Shown: positions 51,646 to 60,397 of the stretch, in pieces
Layout of the letters: every line of letters starts with the position of its first letter
How positions within the stretch are numbered: position 1 is the stretch's first letter
Source of the DNA: a virus
Length of the DNA stretch: 64,000 nt
Reading direction: 5' to 3' (one strand)
Virus record (IMG/VR): IMGVR_UViG_3300021962_006154
Span: 1 to 64,000 of that record
The notes under the pieces: generated by a model
Told to the model about the DNA's origin: nothing
The model's input: the letters and a program-made list of their open reading frames with translations, nothing else
The model's database searches: none
Position numbers and translations under genes: made by a program

Positions 51646-51870
51646 ATGGAACAATTTGTTACTACAGTAAAACTTGACAACGAGTTATATACTCAGTTCA
51701 AGGAAATAAATGTGCGAGCACGTATATCGTTTCAAGACTTTGTAAATAAGTGTCTTGAAAAGTATATTGAGGATGACACTTTTCGTAATGAAATTAGCGA
51801 GAGTGTCGTTCAACAGCTTAGCTATAATCAGCCGTTTCAACTTTCAAAATCCAAGGATAAAAAACCATGA
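51646..51870 (+). CDS. Small protein with ribbon-helix-helix-like pattern
   Basis: This 74-residue protein opens with a strand (FVTTVKLDNELYTQFKEI) followed by two helices around RISFQDFVNKCLEKYI, the arrangement of ribbon-helix-helix DNA-binding proteins. The tail is Lys/Ser-rich. It overlaps the next glycosyltransferase gene by four bases. It could regulate local transcription, but with only a secondary-structure pattern this remains tentative. Confidence 0.5.
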   Translation: MEQFVTTVKLDNELYTQFKEINVRARISFQDFVNKCLEKYIEDDTFRNEISESVVQQLSYNQPFQLSKSKDKKP

Positions 51871-52412
51871 AGAAGAAAAAAATACTCTTATTGAGTGATG
51901 ATTTGCGAATGCATAGTGGCGTTGCTACTATGAGCAGAGAGTTAGTATTAGGAACATTACACCACTATGATTGGGTTCAGATTGCTGGTGCTATCAAACA
52001 TCCAGAAGGTGGCAAGGTTGTAGATATGTGTGATGCTTCGAATAAAATGACAGGTCTAAAGGATGCTTATTTGAAGTTGTATCCAGTTGATGGTTATGGT
52101 AACGAAGAAACATTGTTTGGAGTAATTGGAGCTGAGAAGCCTGATGCAATTCTACACTTTACAGATCCTCGTTATTGGGCATGGTTGTATTTAATTGAGA
52201 ATCAAATCCGAAGCAAGATTCCACTTACATATTTGGATATTTGGGATGATTTGCCATATCCAATGTGGAATCGTCCATTCTACAAGAGTTGTGATGCGTT
52301 GTTCGCAATTAGTAAACAAACAGATAATCTTAATAAGTGGGTATTGGGACCAGAGTTTTGCACCAGTATTCAAGGAGACTTTGACAAGGAAGGAAAAATT
52401 ATATGCCAGTAA
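51867..52412 (+). CDS. N-terminal half of a split GT-B glycosyltransferase
   Basis: This 181-residue protein holds only the first Rossmann domain of a GT-B enzyme: KKKILLLSDDLRMHSGVATMSREL, then HFTDPRYWAWLYLIENQIR, then DALFAISKQTDNL. It stops at a TAA at 52410 in the sequence after a run of five A at 52394-52398. One extra A there would continue the frame through NYMPVKGKHLLHYVPHGI into the next gene and give a normal 501-residue enzyme. The split is thus either a sequencing error, a recent mutation or a slip-controlled gene. The two halves might still assemble as separate chains. Confidence 0.75.
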   Translation: MKKKKILLLSDDLRMHSGVATMSRELVLGTLHHYDWVQIAGAIKHPEGGKVVDMCDASNKMTGLKDAYLKLYPVDGYGNEETLFGVIGAEKPDAILHFTDPRYWAWLYLIENQIRSKIPLTYLDIWDDLPYPMWNRPFYKSCDALFAISKQTDNLNKWVLGPEFCTSIQGDFDKEGKIICQ

Positions 52413-53371
52413 AAGGAAAACATCTACTACACTACGTTCCCCACGGAATCAATTCGAAGGTATTTACTACACTTCCAAAGAATAACAACTTGGTGACCAA
52501 ACTAAAGAAAGAGTTCTTTGGTGATCGCAACTATAAGTTTGTTGTAGGATTCAACAGTAGAAATACTCATAGAAAGCATCCCGCTAATTTAATATTGGCA
52601 TTCAAAAACTTTTGTGATCATTTGACTCCAGAACAAGCGAGTGAGTGTGCTTTGTTAATGCATACCGACAAGGTGTGTGATCAAGGAACCAACTTGTTAG
52701 CAGTTATTGAAGCTATTTGTCCTAACTACACTGTGGTCATTGACGAAAGTCGAAGAACTCCAGAAGACATGGTTGCATTTTACAATATTTGTGACGTAGT
52801 AGCAAACGTAAGTTCCAATGAAGGATTTGGTTTGAGTATTGCTGAAGCTATTATGTGTGGAACCCCAGTAATCGCCACGGTCACTGGTGGTCTACAAGAT
52901 CAACTTGGATTGGTAGACAACGATGGTAATCCATATGAGTTTAATTTGGAATTTGGCACCAATGTTACTGGTAAATACAAGAAACATGGAGTTTGGGCTA
53001 AGCCAATATGGACCAAGATTCAAACACTACAAGGTAGTCCTCCAACACCTTATATCATGGATGATTTTACCGATTATAAAGATATCTCAGAGGCTATCAT
53101 GTATTGGTATTTGGTTGGTCCAGAAAAGCGTGAATCATATGGTGCTGAAGGTAGACGTTGGGCACTAAACGAAGGTGGTATCAATTCTGAACATATGTGT
53201 CGTGAGTTTATTAAAGCAATGGATTTTACTATTGATAACTTTACACCACCCAAGAAGTTTGGTATATTCAGTTATAGTGAAGAGTTCAATATGGACAATT
53301 TGCCTCAAGGTAAACTTGGATTTGACATGCACAAGATTGATGTTGAATCTATCAAAAAGGAAATTCAATGA
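52403..53371 (+). CDS. C-terminal half of a split GT-B glycosyltransferase
   Basis: This 322-residue protein holds the donor-binding domain. It has HYVPHGINSKVFTTLP, then FVVGFNSRNTHRKHPANLILAF, then VANVSSNEGFGLSIAEAIMCGTPVIATVTGGLQDQ, with the ExFGxxxxE signature of GT1/GT4. Its ATG at 52403 overlaps the end of the first half by 10 bases in the -1 frame. The ATG codes for an internal Met of the predicted intact protein, so it need not be a true start. The end overlaps the dUTPase gene by four bases. Confidence 0.78.
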   Translation: MPVKGKHLLHYVPHGINSKVFTTLPKNNNLVTKLKKEFFGDRNYKFVVGFNSRNTHRKHPANLILAFKNFCDHLTPEQASECALLMHTDKVCDQGTNLLAVIEAICPNYTVVIDESRRTPEDMVAFYNICDVVANVSSNEGFGLSIAEAIMCGTPVIATVTGGLQDQLGLVDNDGNPYEFNLEFGTNVTGKYKKHGVWAKPIWTKIQTLQGSPPTPYIMDDFTDYKDISEAIMYWYLVGPEKRESYGAEGRRWALNEGGINSEHMCREFIKAMDFTIDNFTPPKKFGIFSYSEEFNMDNLPQGKLGFDMHKIDVESIKKEIQ

Positions 53372-53943
53372 ATATTAAGAAACTATCTGATAAAGCTGTA
53401 ATTCCTAGTAAGGGTAGTGTTGGTGCAGCTGGTTATGATCTATACACTACAGAATCGTATGAATTAAAGCCTGGTGAACGTAAGGCATTCAAAACAGATA
53501 TTGCTTTGGCTATTCCAGAGGGATTTTATGGTCGAGTTGCACCTCGTAGTGGACTTGCTGTAAAACATGGCCTCGACGTTCTTGCCGGTGTTATTGATAG
53601 TGATTATCGTGGCGAAATCTTGGTAGCTCTAATCAATCTTGGAGACAAACCGGTTCAACTACCAATCATCAAGGATGGCAAAGAAACAGCTATTGCTCAA
53701 ATCATTTTTGAAGCACATGGAACAGTTCAAGGTGGATTCGCTGAAGTTGATGATTTGACCGCGACGCAACGTGGTGATGGTGGATTTGGTAGTAGTGACA
53801 ACAAACGTGAAACTGTAGACCAAGCATCCAAACAAATGTCCAAGATGGAAGAATTATACAATAAACTAGGCGGGGTTCCAACTCCTGCAAAGAAGTATAG
53901 TCAAGTGATTGGTGAACGTGAACAACAACAATTTAATAGATAA
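53368..53943 (+). CDS. dut: dUTPase
   Basis: This 191-residue protein hydrolyses dUTP to dUMP and PPi, keeping uracil out of DNA and feeding dTMP synthesis. The five trimeric-dUTPase motifs are present: I AAGYDLYT, II APRSGLAVKHG, III GVIDSDYRGEI, IV with AIAQIIFE, and V QRGDGGFGSS. The C-terminal 45 residues after motif V are extra compared with bacterial Dut (about 150) and carry helical, Lys/Gln-rich sequence. It overlaps the glycosyltransferase before it by four bases. Confidence 0.94.
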   Translation: MNIKKLSDKAVIPSKGSVGAAGYDLYTTESYELKPGERKAFKTDIALAIPEGFYGRVAPRSGLAVKHGLDVLAGVIDSDYRGEILVALINLGDKPVQLPIIKDGKETAIAQIIFEAHGTVQGGFAEVDDLTATQRGDGGFGSSDNKRETVDQASKQMSKMEELYNKLGGVPTPAKKYSQVIGEREQQQFNR

Positions 53944-53944
53944 T

Positions 53945-55264
53945 ATGAGTAAACCACTATGTTTAATTTCTGGACCCGTCTTTAATCGAAGCGGGTATGG
54001 TGACTGGGCAACAGCTGTTGCTAAGAGTATTGTTCGTTATGACAAATACGATGTAAAGATTGCACCTACTAGATGGGGTAATTGTCAACCAAAACGATAT
54101 ATTGAAGAATTGACCGATCCAGAAGATCAAAACCTTACAACCAGGTTTCTGTTGCAACCTCTTCAAAAGCAACCAGATTTGTTTATCCAATTGAGTATTC
54201 CCAACGAGTTTCAACGTGTTGGTAAGTATAATATTGGTATGACGGCTGGTATCGAAACTACGGTTGCGTCTGGTGAATTTATTGAGGGTGTAAACCGAAC
54301 CGATTTGACGATTGCGTTGTCCAAACATTCTAAGGATGTGTTGGTAAATACCAAGATGTTGAAACAAACGCCTGATGGCAAACGTGAAGATATTGCAGTA
54401 AAGAAACCAATCGAAGTATGTTTCTGGGGTGCTGATACAAGAATCTACAAAAAGACAGACGAACGTGTTGCATCAGTTGATGAAGCATTATCTGTTATTC
54501 CAGAAGAGTTTGCCTATTTGTTTGTTGGTCAGTGGACCCACAGTGGATTGTTTGCAGATCGAAAGGACATTGCAAACCTTGTAAAAACCTTTTGTGAAGC
54601 TTTCAATAACAATACTCCAAACAAGCCATGTCTCATTCTTAAGACTTCGGGTGTTGGTTTCTCGACCATGGATAGGTTTGAGATTATAAACAATATCAAT
54701 AAAATTACCTCGACATTCAAGGGACAAATTCCAAACATCTATTTGTTACACGGTGAATTGACCGACGTTGAAATGAATGCTTTGTTCAACCATCCAAAGG
54801 TAAAGGTTCACATTTCATTTACTCACGGTGAAGGTTATGGTCACCCACTATTGTTACAAACATTGAGTGGTAAACCAGTTCTCGCACCAGACTGGAGTGG
54901 CCATCTCGACTTTATGAATCCAAAGTATGCTACTCTTCTTCAAGGTCAGTTGGTTGACGTTGATAAAAAGTCAGTCAATCAATGGATTATCAAAGAAAGT
55001 AAGTGGTTCAAGGTGTCTTATGGATTGGCTGAGAACAAAATCAAGGAAATGTTCCACAATAAGCCAAAGAAGATATTTGAAAATGCAGAACTACTTCGTC
55101 AAGAAAATGCCGAGAAGTTTAGTATGGATGCAATGGACAAGAAACTGTGGGCTATCTTGGATCAATATGTTCCCAAATTCGCAGTTGAAAATAAGTTTGT
55201 TCTTCCAAAGTTCAACGCAATTTCTCCAGATGCATCCGGCGGATTGCCTACATTAAAGATCTAA
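53945..55264 (+). CDS. GT-B glycosyltransferase
   Basis: This 439-residue protein begins KPLCLISGPVFNRSGYGDWATAVAKSIVRYD, the GT-B first strand with the SGYG glycine turn. The donor domain includes YLFVGQWTHSGLFADRKDIANLV, PNIYLLHGELTDVEMNALFNHPKVKVHISFTHGEGYGHPLLLQTLSGKPVLAPDWSGHLDF, with HGEGYGxPxxxxxxxG as its signature. I use the ATG at 53945, one base after the dUTPase stop, because the longer frame runs back into that gene. The substrate is unknown. Confidence 0.82.
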   Translation: MSKPLCLISGPVFNRSGYGDWATAVAKSIVRYDKYDVKIAPTRWGNCQPKRYIEELTDPEDQNLTTRFLLQPLQKQPDLFIQLSIPNEFQRVGKYNIGMTAGIETTVASGEFIEGVNRTDLTIALSKHSKDVLVNTKMLKQTPDGKREDIAVKKPIEVCFWGADTRIYKKTDERVASVDEALSVIPEEFAYLFVGQWTHSGLFADRKDIANLVKTFCEAFNNNTPNKPCLILKTSGVGFSTMDRFEIINNINKITSTFKGQIPNIYLLHGELTDVEMNALFNHPKVKVHISFTHGEGYGHPLLLQTLSGKPVLAPDWSGHLDFMNPKYATLLQGQLVDVDKKSVNQWIIKESKWFKVSYGLAENKIKEMFHNKPKKIFENAELLRQENAEKFSMDAMDKKLWAILDQYVPKFAVENKFVLPKFNAISPDASGGLPTLKI

Positions 55265-55265
55265 T

Positions 55266-55907
55266 ATGTTCTTATCATATCTAATTACTACCCACAACGA
55301 AACTGACAGCTTGGATAAGTTATTGTCCAAGCTAGTTTCTTCACTCAAATCAAATCAAGAAATTGTCGTGATTGATGATCATTCTACCAATCCAAAAACA
55401 CTGGAGATATTTGAGAAATACAGTAATCACATACAACTGCGACTTCATAGACTTAACAACAATTATGGAGCACAAAAGAACTTTGGTATTGATTCGTGTA
55501 GTGGTGAGTGGATATTTCAATTAGACGGAGACGAATATCCAACAGATCTATTGTTAGAACATATAGAATTGCTTATCAAACAAAATGATGTTAATGATGT
55601 CATTTGGTTGCCAAGATGCAATTATTTCACGGGTGTAGAACAATCGGATATAGATAAATGGGGTTGGAAAATGGTCGAAGGTATGGTAAATTTTCCAGAC
55701 TATCAGTCACGATTGTATAAGAGGAAGCCAAATATTCGTTACAAAAAGCGATTGCATGAACGTGTTGAGGGTCATGACAGTTATACAATTATTCCTCCTC
55801 AAAAAGATTATGCTATTGTTCATGAAAAAACGATTGAGAAACAACGTGAGAGTAATGAACGATACATGAAGAACTTTACTGCTGAAGAAAATATGGGAAC
55901 TCCGTAA
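55266..55907 (+). CDS. GT2 family glycosyltransferase
   Basis: This 213-residue protein is a compact GT2 enzyme. It has LSYLITTHNETDSLDKLLSKL, VVIDDHSTNPKTLEIF (first acidic motif), NYGAQKNFGIDSCSGEWIFQLDGDEYP with the DGD metal motif, and the C-terminal YQSRLYKRKPNIRYKKRLHERV. This matches waaE-type enzymes that add a sugar to a growing oligosaccharide. It is shorter than most GT2 proteins and has no membrane segment, so it is probably cytosolic. It is one base from both neighbours. Confidence 0.87.
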   Translation: MFLSYLITTHNETDSLDKLLSKLVSSLKSNQEIVVIDDHSTNPKTLEIFEKYSNHIQLRLHRLNNNYGAQKNFGIDSCSGEWIFQLDGDEYPTDLLLEHIELLIKQNDVNDVIWLPRCNYFTGVEQSDIDKWGWKMVEGMVNFPDYQSRLYKRKPNIRYKKRLHERVEGHDSYTIIPPQKDYAIVHEKTIEKQRESNERYMKNFTAEENMGTP

Positions 55908-55908
55908 A

Positions 55909-56880
55909 ATGAACACTTGCTTTATAAGTCCAATCAATATTAACGGTAAAGTTTCAAGAACCGTCAACAATTTAAGTGTGGTATCAGCGTGGCCAGCAGC
56001 ATCTGACTCCGACATTATCAACGTGTATGGTCTTGCAATGGCAGATAGAAATCAGATATCACAACAATATGATTTGGGTGTAATAATTTTACCAAAAGAT
56101 ATTACCAACCTCAATTTAGAGTTGTTATTGACAAATGCTAGAAAGTTGTGTAAGAAGATTGGACACATGCAAGAAGGTAGTCATTGGTATTATCAAGACT
56201 ACAAATATATTGACCAAATTCGATATCTAAACTTTGTTGGGTCTATGGACGTATTGTTTGCGCATAGTAAGACCGACGTTCCATACTACAGTGGTATATA
56301 CAAAAAGAAGACGTATACCATTCAAACGTTGATTGTAGATGATGGATTAAAAGCCAAGAATATAACACCGGCACGCAATGGTGAGGTTATTATAGGCGGC
56401 AACTTCTGTAGTTGGTATAGCGGCATAGATAGTTACTTTGTGGCTAGAAACTTTAATAAACCAATCTGGGTTCCAAGCATGGGACGTAGAATTGAAAATG
56501 AAGAACACACTCCTAACCTAAACCATTTACCATTCTTAGAGTGGACTGATTGGATGATCGCATTGTCTAAGTTTAGTTATGGTGTTCATTTGATGAGACC
56601 CAGAGTTGCGGGAACGTTCGCATTGAATTGTTCATATTGGGGTATACCATGTATTGGATATAAAGGATTAGATACCCAACAAATTTTACATCCAGACTTG
56701 AGTGTGGATGTTGGTGATATTGAAAGTGCTAATAAGTTAGCAATTCGTTTGAGAGATGATAAAGAGTTTTACAATCAATGTATAGAAACTACCAAATCAA
56801 ATTATCAAAAATATTACACCGAACAAGTTTGGTTAAAACAATGGAGAGACATGTGCAATGATATTTTGGAGAATACTTAA
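55909..56880 (+). CDS. GT-B-like glycosyltransferase
   Basis: This 323-residue protein starts CFISPININGKVSRTVNNLSVVSAW. It has an EVIIGGNFCSWYSGIDSYFVARNF segment and a donor-type region KFSYGVHLMRPRVAGTFALNCSYWGIPCIGYKGLDTQQ with Arg and Gly positions like those of GT-B enzymes. The classical E-x7-E is not obvious. It lies inside a tight transferase run and overlaps the next gene by 23 bases. The assignment is moderate. Confidence 0.62.
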   Translation: MNTCFISPININGKVSRTVNNLSVVSAWPAASDSDIINVYGLAMADRNQISQQYDLGVIILPKDITNLNLELLLTNARKLCKKIGHMQEGSHWYYQDYKYIDQIRYLNFVGSMDVLFAHSKTDVPYYSGIYKKKTYTIQTLIVDDGLKAKNITPARNGEVIIGGNFCSWYSGIDSYFVARNFNKPIWVPSMGRRIENEEHTPNLNHLPFLEWTDWMIALSKFSYGVHLMRPRVAGTFALNCSYWGIPCIGYKGLDTQQILHPDLSVDVGDIESANKLAIRLRDDKEFYNQCIETTKSNYQKYYTEQVWLKQWRDMCNDILENT

Positions 56881-57724
56881 TAATCGAAGAATAAATGTTC
56901 ATGAATGTGACGCTTTGGGATTTCCTCAAAACGATGCTAGATACATTCCCGATGATTATCTATCAAAACAAGAATTCGTCATATTACGAACTTGTTTTGG
57001 TATTGGTGATTGGGGAATCATATCAGCACTACCACGTAAGCTCAAAAAGAAATATCCAAACTGTAAAGTGTATTTACCATCAGAAGCACTAATGTTTAAG
57101 TTATTTGCAGACATTTTAAATCCATCTGCATTGACCAACAAGCCATTTAGCGTGGTCAAAGATATATTTGCTAATAACCCATATGTAGATGGTTATGTTG
57201 ATAGTTGTGATGGGGATATATTTCATGATCATTACAGAATCTACAATACTGATTTGCCCGATGAACCTCTAGCAAAACAAATATTGAAATTCTGGCAGTT
57301 TAAAGATCACGACCTAGACGATGTTCTGCCAGAGTTATATTTTAGCAAATCTGAAATAGGTTTGGGAGACAAAATCATCAGTGGATTTACAGGCGATAAC
57401 CCATTTGGGACATTATTGTTATCAAATAGATACGACTATCAGTCCGATGACAAGTTATTGAAATATCTCAAACTGTATGATCTGCCTTATTATTATTGGA
57501 CTTCAAAACCTATAGAGAACACAAACTTTGCGAATATAAACAAAGTGTTAGATATGAGTATGTTACCTCTAAGAATTCAACTCTACATAAAGACCAGAGC
57601 ATTAGTTAATATAGGAAATCAAAGTGGTATGAACGACACTATTTCAAAATATACCAAGAATATTACATTACAACGACAATTCCCACTTGGAGGTAATTTT
57701 GTTGAAACTACGCAATACATCTAA
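56858..57724 (+). CDS. GT9/heptosyltransferase-like protein
   Basis: This 288-residue protein has a GT9-like N-terminal segment, FVILRTCFGIGDWGIISALPRKLKKKYPNCKVYLPS, with the GxGD turn of ADP-heptose transferases, followed by NNPYVDGYVDS. Near the C-terminus, LPLRIQLYIKTRALVNIGNQSGMNDTISKY resembles the acceptor-ring or donor-binding loop (GNxSG). The first 23 bases overlap the preceding gene and no later in-frame ATG fits. The sugar donor is unknown. Confidence 0.62.
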   Translation: MIFWRILNNRRINVHECDALGFPQNDARYIPDDYLSKQEFVILRTCFGIGDWGIISALPRKLKKKYPNCKVYLPSEALMFKLFADILNPSALTNKPFSVVKDIFANNPYVDGYVDSCDGDIFHDHYRIYNTDLPDEPLAKQILKFWQFKDHDLDDVLPELYFSKSEIGLGDKIISGFTGDNPFGTLLLSNRYDYQSDDKLLKYLKLYDLPYYYWTSKPIENTNFANINKVLDMSMLPLRIQLYIKTRALVNIGNQSGMNDTISKYTKNITLQRQFPLGGNFVETTQYI

Positions 57725-57748
57725 AATATAAAAATCTATGTATACCAT

Positions 57749-58951
57749 ATGAATATTAGTTTTATCATTCCGTCCCGAAACAACCTAAAATATCTCAAGT
57801 GGGCATATGCTGCTTTGAGAAAAAATCTAAGTCATAAACAACACGAAGTATGTGTGGCAGATGACTTTAGCAACGATGGAACAAGTGAGTGGTGTGCTGA
57901 AATTAGTAAGACAGACCCATACTTCAAATTCATTCGTAATGACGGTCCTACAAGACTCGGACACACCATTTTATATGATCGTTTAATTAACACTGTTGCT
58001 ACTAACGATGTGGTCATGATTTATCATGCAGACATGTATGCTTGTCCTAATTTTGATAAATATGTTGAAAAGCACATACAACCAGGCACAGTTGTGAGTT
58101 TGACCCGAATCGAACCTCCGTTACATCCACCTGGACCAGAAAAGATTGTGATGGATTTTGCAACTGAACCAGAATTGTTTGCTGAAGAAAACTTTTTGAA
58201 GTGGTTCAATGAAAGCAAAATCAGCAGGCGTGATAAGACTACTGAAGGTATCTTTGCTCCGTGGGCAATTTACAAGAAAGACTTTCAATCAATTGGTGGT
58301 CATGACGATTTGTATGCTCCTCAAAGCAAAGAGGACAGTGACATATTCAATCGATTCTTGTTGAACGGTTACAAATTTGTTCAAACGTGGGAGGGTTGTG
58401 TATATCACATGACATGCAGAGGTAGCAGATACAATCCTACATTGACTACAGTTGGTAAAGAAAGTGATGAGTGGTTGGCACAAAACAATCGCAGTGCCAG
58501 AAACTTTATTCGTAAGTGGGGTCATTTTGTAAAACATAATGACACTATGAAACCAATTGTGCCTAAACGTTATGATGTTGGATTTGTAGTAGTCAACTGT
58601 GATGAATATAAGTTAATGCTTTTGGAGCCATGGTGTGACACAATTTATACAGACGTTCCTTATGAACGTTATATTAACGTAGAACAAAAGAATACCAAGT
58701 TTAATCTGAAGAAAAAGTTAAAGGGATACGATGATCAAAAAGTTAATGACATCATCGTTGAATTTGATGGAAACAAGTTGACTACTCAAAACTTTGAATT
58801 CTTCAATATGCTTCAATTGATGCTTGAAGATAGCGGTCAAATAGGTAATGTGGAATTTGATATATTCAAGTTAAAAGTAAAAAATTTGAAAGATTATAGC
58901 AAAGGACTTATAGATATCAATGATAAGTGGTATCTAGAAAAATTAGTATGA
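57749..58951 (+). CDS. GT2 family glycosyltransferase with C-terminal extension
   Basis: This 400-residue protein has a standard GT2 domain in its first 260 residues. ISFIIPSRNNLKYLKWAYAALRK is followed by VCVADDFSNDGTSEW, VVMIYHADMYACPNF (a HAD in place of DxD) and GIFAPWAIYKKDFQSIGGHDDLYAPQSKEDSDIFNRFLLNG with the ED(x)D acceptor motif. About 140 further residues have no recognised domain. It overlaps the dehydrogenase-like gene by four bases. Donor and acceptor are unknown. Confidence 0.85.
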   Translation: MNISFIIPSRNNLKYLKWAYAALRKNLSHKQHEVCVADDFSNDGTSEWCAEISKTDPYFKFIRNDGPTRLGHTILYDRLINTVATNDVVMIYHADMYACPNFDKYVEKHIQPGTVVSLTRIEPPLHPPGPEKIVMDFATEPELFAEENFLKWFNESKISRRDKTTEGIFAPWAIYKKDFQSIGGHDDLYAPQSKEDSDIFNRFLLNGYKFVQTWEGCVYHMTCRGSRYNPTLTTVGKESDEWLAQNNRSARNFIRKWGHFVKHNDTMKPIVPKRYDVGFVVVNCDEYKLMLLEPWCDTIYTDVPYERYINVEQKNTKFNLKKKLKGYDDQKVNDIIVEFDGNKLTTQNFEFFNMLQLMLEDSGQIGNVEFDIFKLKVKNLKDYSKGLIDINDKWYLEKLV

Positions 58952-59745
58952 ACAAGTTTACAATAGGAATAATTGGTTATGGTTACGTTGGTAAAGCGTT
59001 TCATAACTTTTTTAAGGGTCACTATAACGTAAAAATTTATGACCCAGCACTCGAAAACTCAGTCACAAAAGATGAAATCAACAAGTGTGATCTAGGAGTA
59101 ATATGTGTGCCAACACCAGAAAACAAAGATGGTAGTTGTAACACAAGCATTGTTGAAGAAACAATCACATGGTTAAATACACCATTGATACTATTAAAAT
59201 CTACGGTTGAAATTGGAACAACTGATAGATTGATCAAGACCTATAATAAAGAAATTGTGTTTAGTCCAGAATTTGCTGGTGAATCCAAGTATTGGACTCC
59301 AGACGGATTCACGACCGATGTCAAACAAACACCGTTCTTTATCTTTGGTGGTAAAAAAGATTTGTGTTATAAAATGATCGAAATTTATACACCAATTACT
59401 GGTCCAAGCAAAACTTATAGGGTTACAGAACCACTCAATGCTGAACTAGCGAAGTATGTGACCAATACACAATTGGCCATGAAGGTTGCATATTGTAATG
59501 AGATTTATGACCTATGTGAGAAGTTAGGCACAAACTACTATGAAGTCCGTGATCTATGGTTATTGGACCCAAGAACAACCAAATCACATACGGCTGTATT
59601 TACTGGTGAACGTGGTTTTGGTGGTAAGTGTTTTCCAAAAGATACCAAAGCGCTTGTTAAGTTGGGTGACAAGGTTGGTGTTAATCTAGAAATACTAAAA
59701 AGTGTGTTGGATAGTAATGAAAAACAACTAAATAAAAACGTATGA
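58948..59745 (+). CDS. Truncated UDP-glucose/GDP-mannose dehydrogenase-like protein
   Basis: This 265-residue protein has the NAD domain GIIGYGYVGKAF (7-18), VICVPTPENKDGSC, KSTVEIGTT, then SPEFAGES, K169 and N173 in AELAKYVTNTQ, and catalytic C228 in GFGGKCFPKDTKAL. All catalytic residues of UDP-glucose 6-dehydrogenase are present. The C-terminal nucleotide-sugar-binding domain (about 120 residues in the usual 390-450) is missing. Phage relatives of similar length may exist, so this may be a stable short form using a different substrate site. Its ATG overlaps the preceding stop (ATGA). Confidence 0.85.
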   Translation: MNKFTIGIIGYGYVGKAFHNFFKGHYNVKIYDPALENSVTKDEINKCDLGVICVPTPENKDGSCNTSIVEETITWLNTPLILLKSTVEIGTTDRLIKTYNKEIVFSPEFAGESKYWTPDGFTTDVKQTPFFIFGGKKDLCYKMIEIYTPITGPSKTYRVTEPLNAELAKYVTNTQLAMKVAYCNEIYDLCEKLGTNYYEVRDLWLLDPRTTKSHTAVFTGERGFGGKCFPKDTKALVKLGDKVGVNLEILKSVLDSNEKQLNKNV

Positions 59746-60119
59746 ACCTCGCTGATCTTGACATTCCTCTAATTTGTTGGATATCATTTATGTTGGTAGT
59801 TTGGTTTGAAAGTGATATCGTTACAACCATAGCTACATTAACCAACACAAAATGGTTATTCAGAATAGATGAATTTACTAAATACAAAGCAGAAGTTGAC
59901 GTAATGTCAAACTATCCTAACTTTTTGTATAGTAATTATCCAAGTTACTTTACCAAGTTAATATCGTGTCCAATTTGTCTATGTTTTTGGTCAACACTAG
60001 TGACAGTTGGTTTATTAGTATTTGGATCTGGTTATCATCAGATCTATACATTGTTATTGTTTCCAATTAACTATATTTGCAGTTTGTTTATCTATTTGAT
60101 TATACGTAAACTACTATGA
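59742..60119 (+). CDS. Small membrane protein with a CPIC motif
   Basis: This 125-residue protein has three hydrophobic segments: residues 8-35 (PLICWISFMLVVWFESDIVTTIA), 73-96 (LISCPICLCFWSTLVTVGLLV) and 101-122 (IYTLLLFPINYICSLFIYLII). The CPICxCFW motif at the start of the second segment recurs in small phage and bacterial membrane proteins of unknown role. It overlaps the upstream and downstream genes by four bases. It may be a holin-like or envelope protein, but no lysis partner lies next to it. Confidence 0.6.
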   Translation: MNLADLDIPLICWISFMLVVWFESDIVTTIATLTNTKWLFRIDEFTKYKAEVDVMSNYPNFLYSNYPSYFTKLISCPICLCFWSTLVTVGLLVFGSGYHQIYTLLLFPINYICSLFIYLIIRKLL

Positions 60120-60397
60120 TTATCGGTGACTATCAATCATTCTATAACTTAATCAAGAACGACAACAACCCAATTGCAATAAATCTGGGTGAGTGTATAT
60201 CTAGTCTTGGTAGAATATGTTCATGTAACAAAACTAGAAAAGTAGAAAAATCTCAAGAGTGTAACACAATATACGTTCAGTTTATCAAGAATAACCAAAA
60301 TACTCTTGCAGAATATATGCGCACAAAAACAAATGATGCGGAAATTGTGTTTAACCACAACTCGCATCATACTATTTTGAAACTAAAATTACGTTAA
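60116..60397 (+). CDS. Hypothetical protein, 93 residues
   Basis: This is a 93-residue protein with the sequence SLGRICSCNKTRKVEKSQECN (three Cys) and a C-terminal strand (HTILKLKLR). No motif is recognised. It overlaps the upstream membrane-protein gene by four bases and the convergent dNMP kinase gene by four, ending the plus-strand run that starts at 50713. The function is unknown. Confidence 0.5.
   Translation: MIIGDYQSFYNLIKNDNNPIAINLGECISSLGRICSCNKTRKVEKSQECNTIYVQFIKNNQNTLAEYMRTKTNDAEIVFNHNSHHTILKLKLR

Noticed and set aside
52389-52412. Programmed -1 ribosomal frameshift joining the two glycosyltransferase halves
   Set aside because: No X-XXY-YYZ heptamer occurs. The A-run gives A-AAA-ATT, whose second half cannot re-pair in the -1 frame. 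A base loss is the simpler reading.
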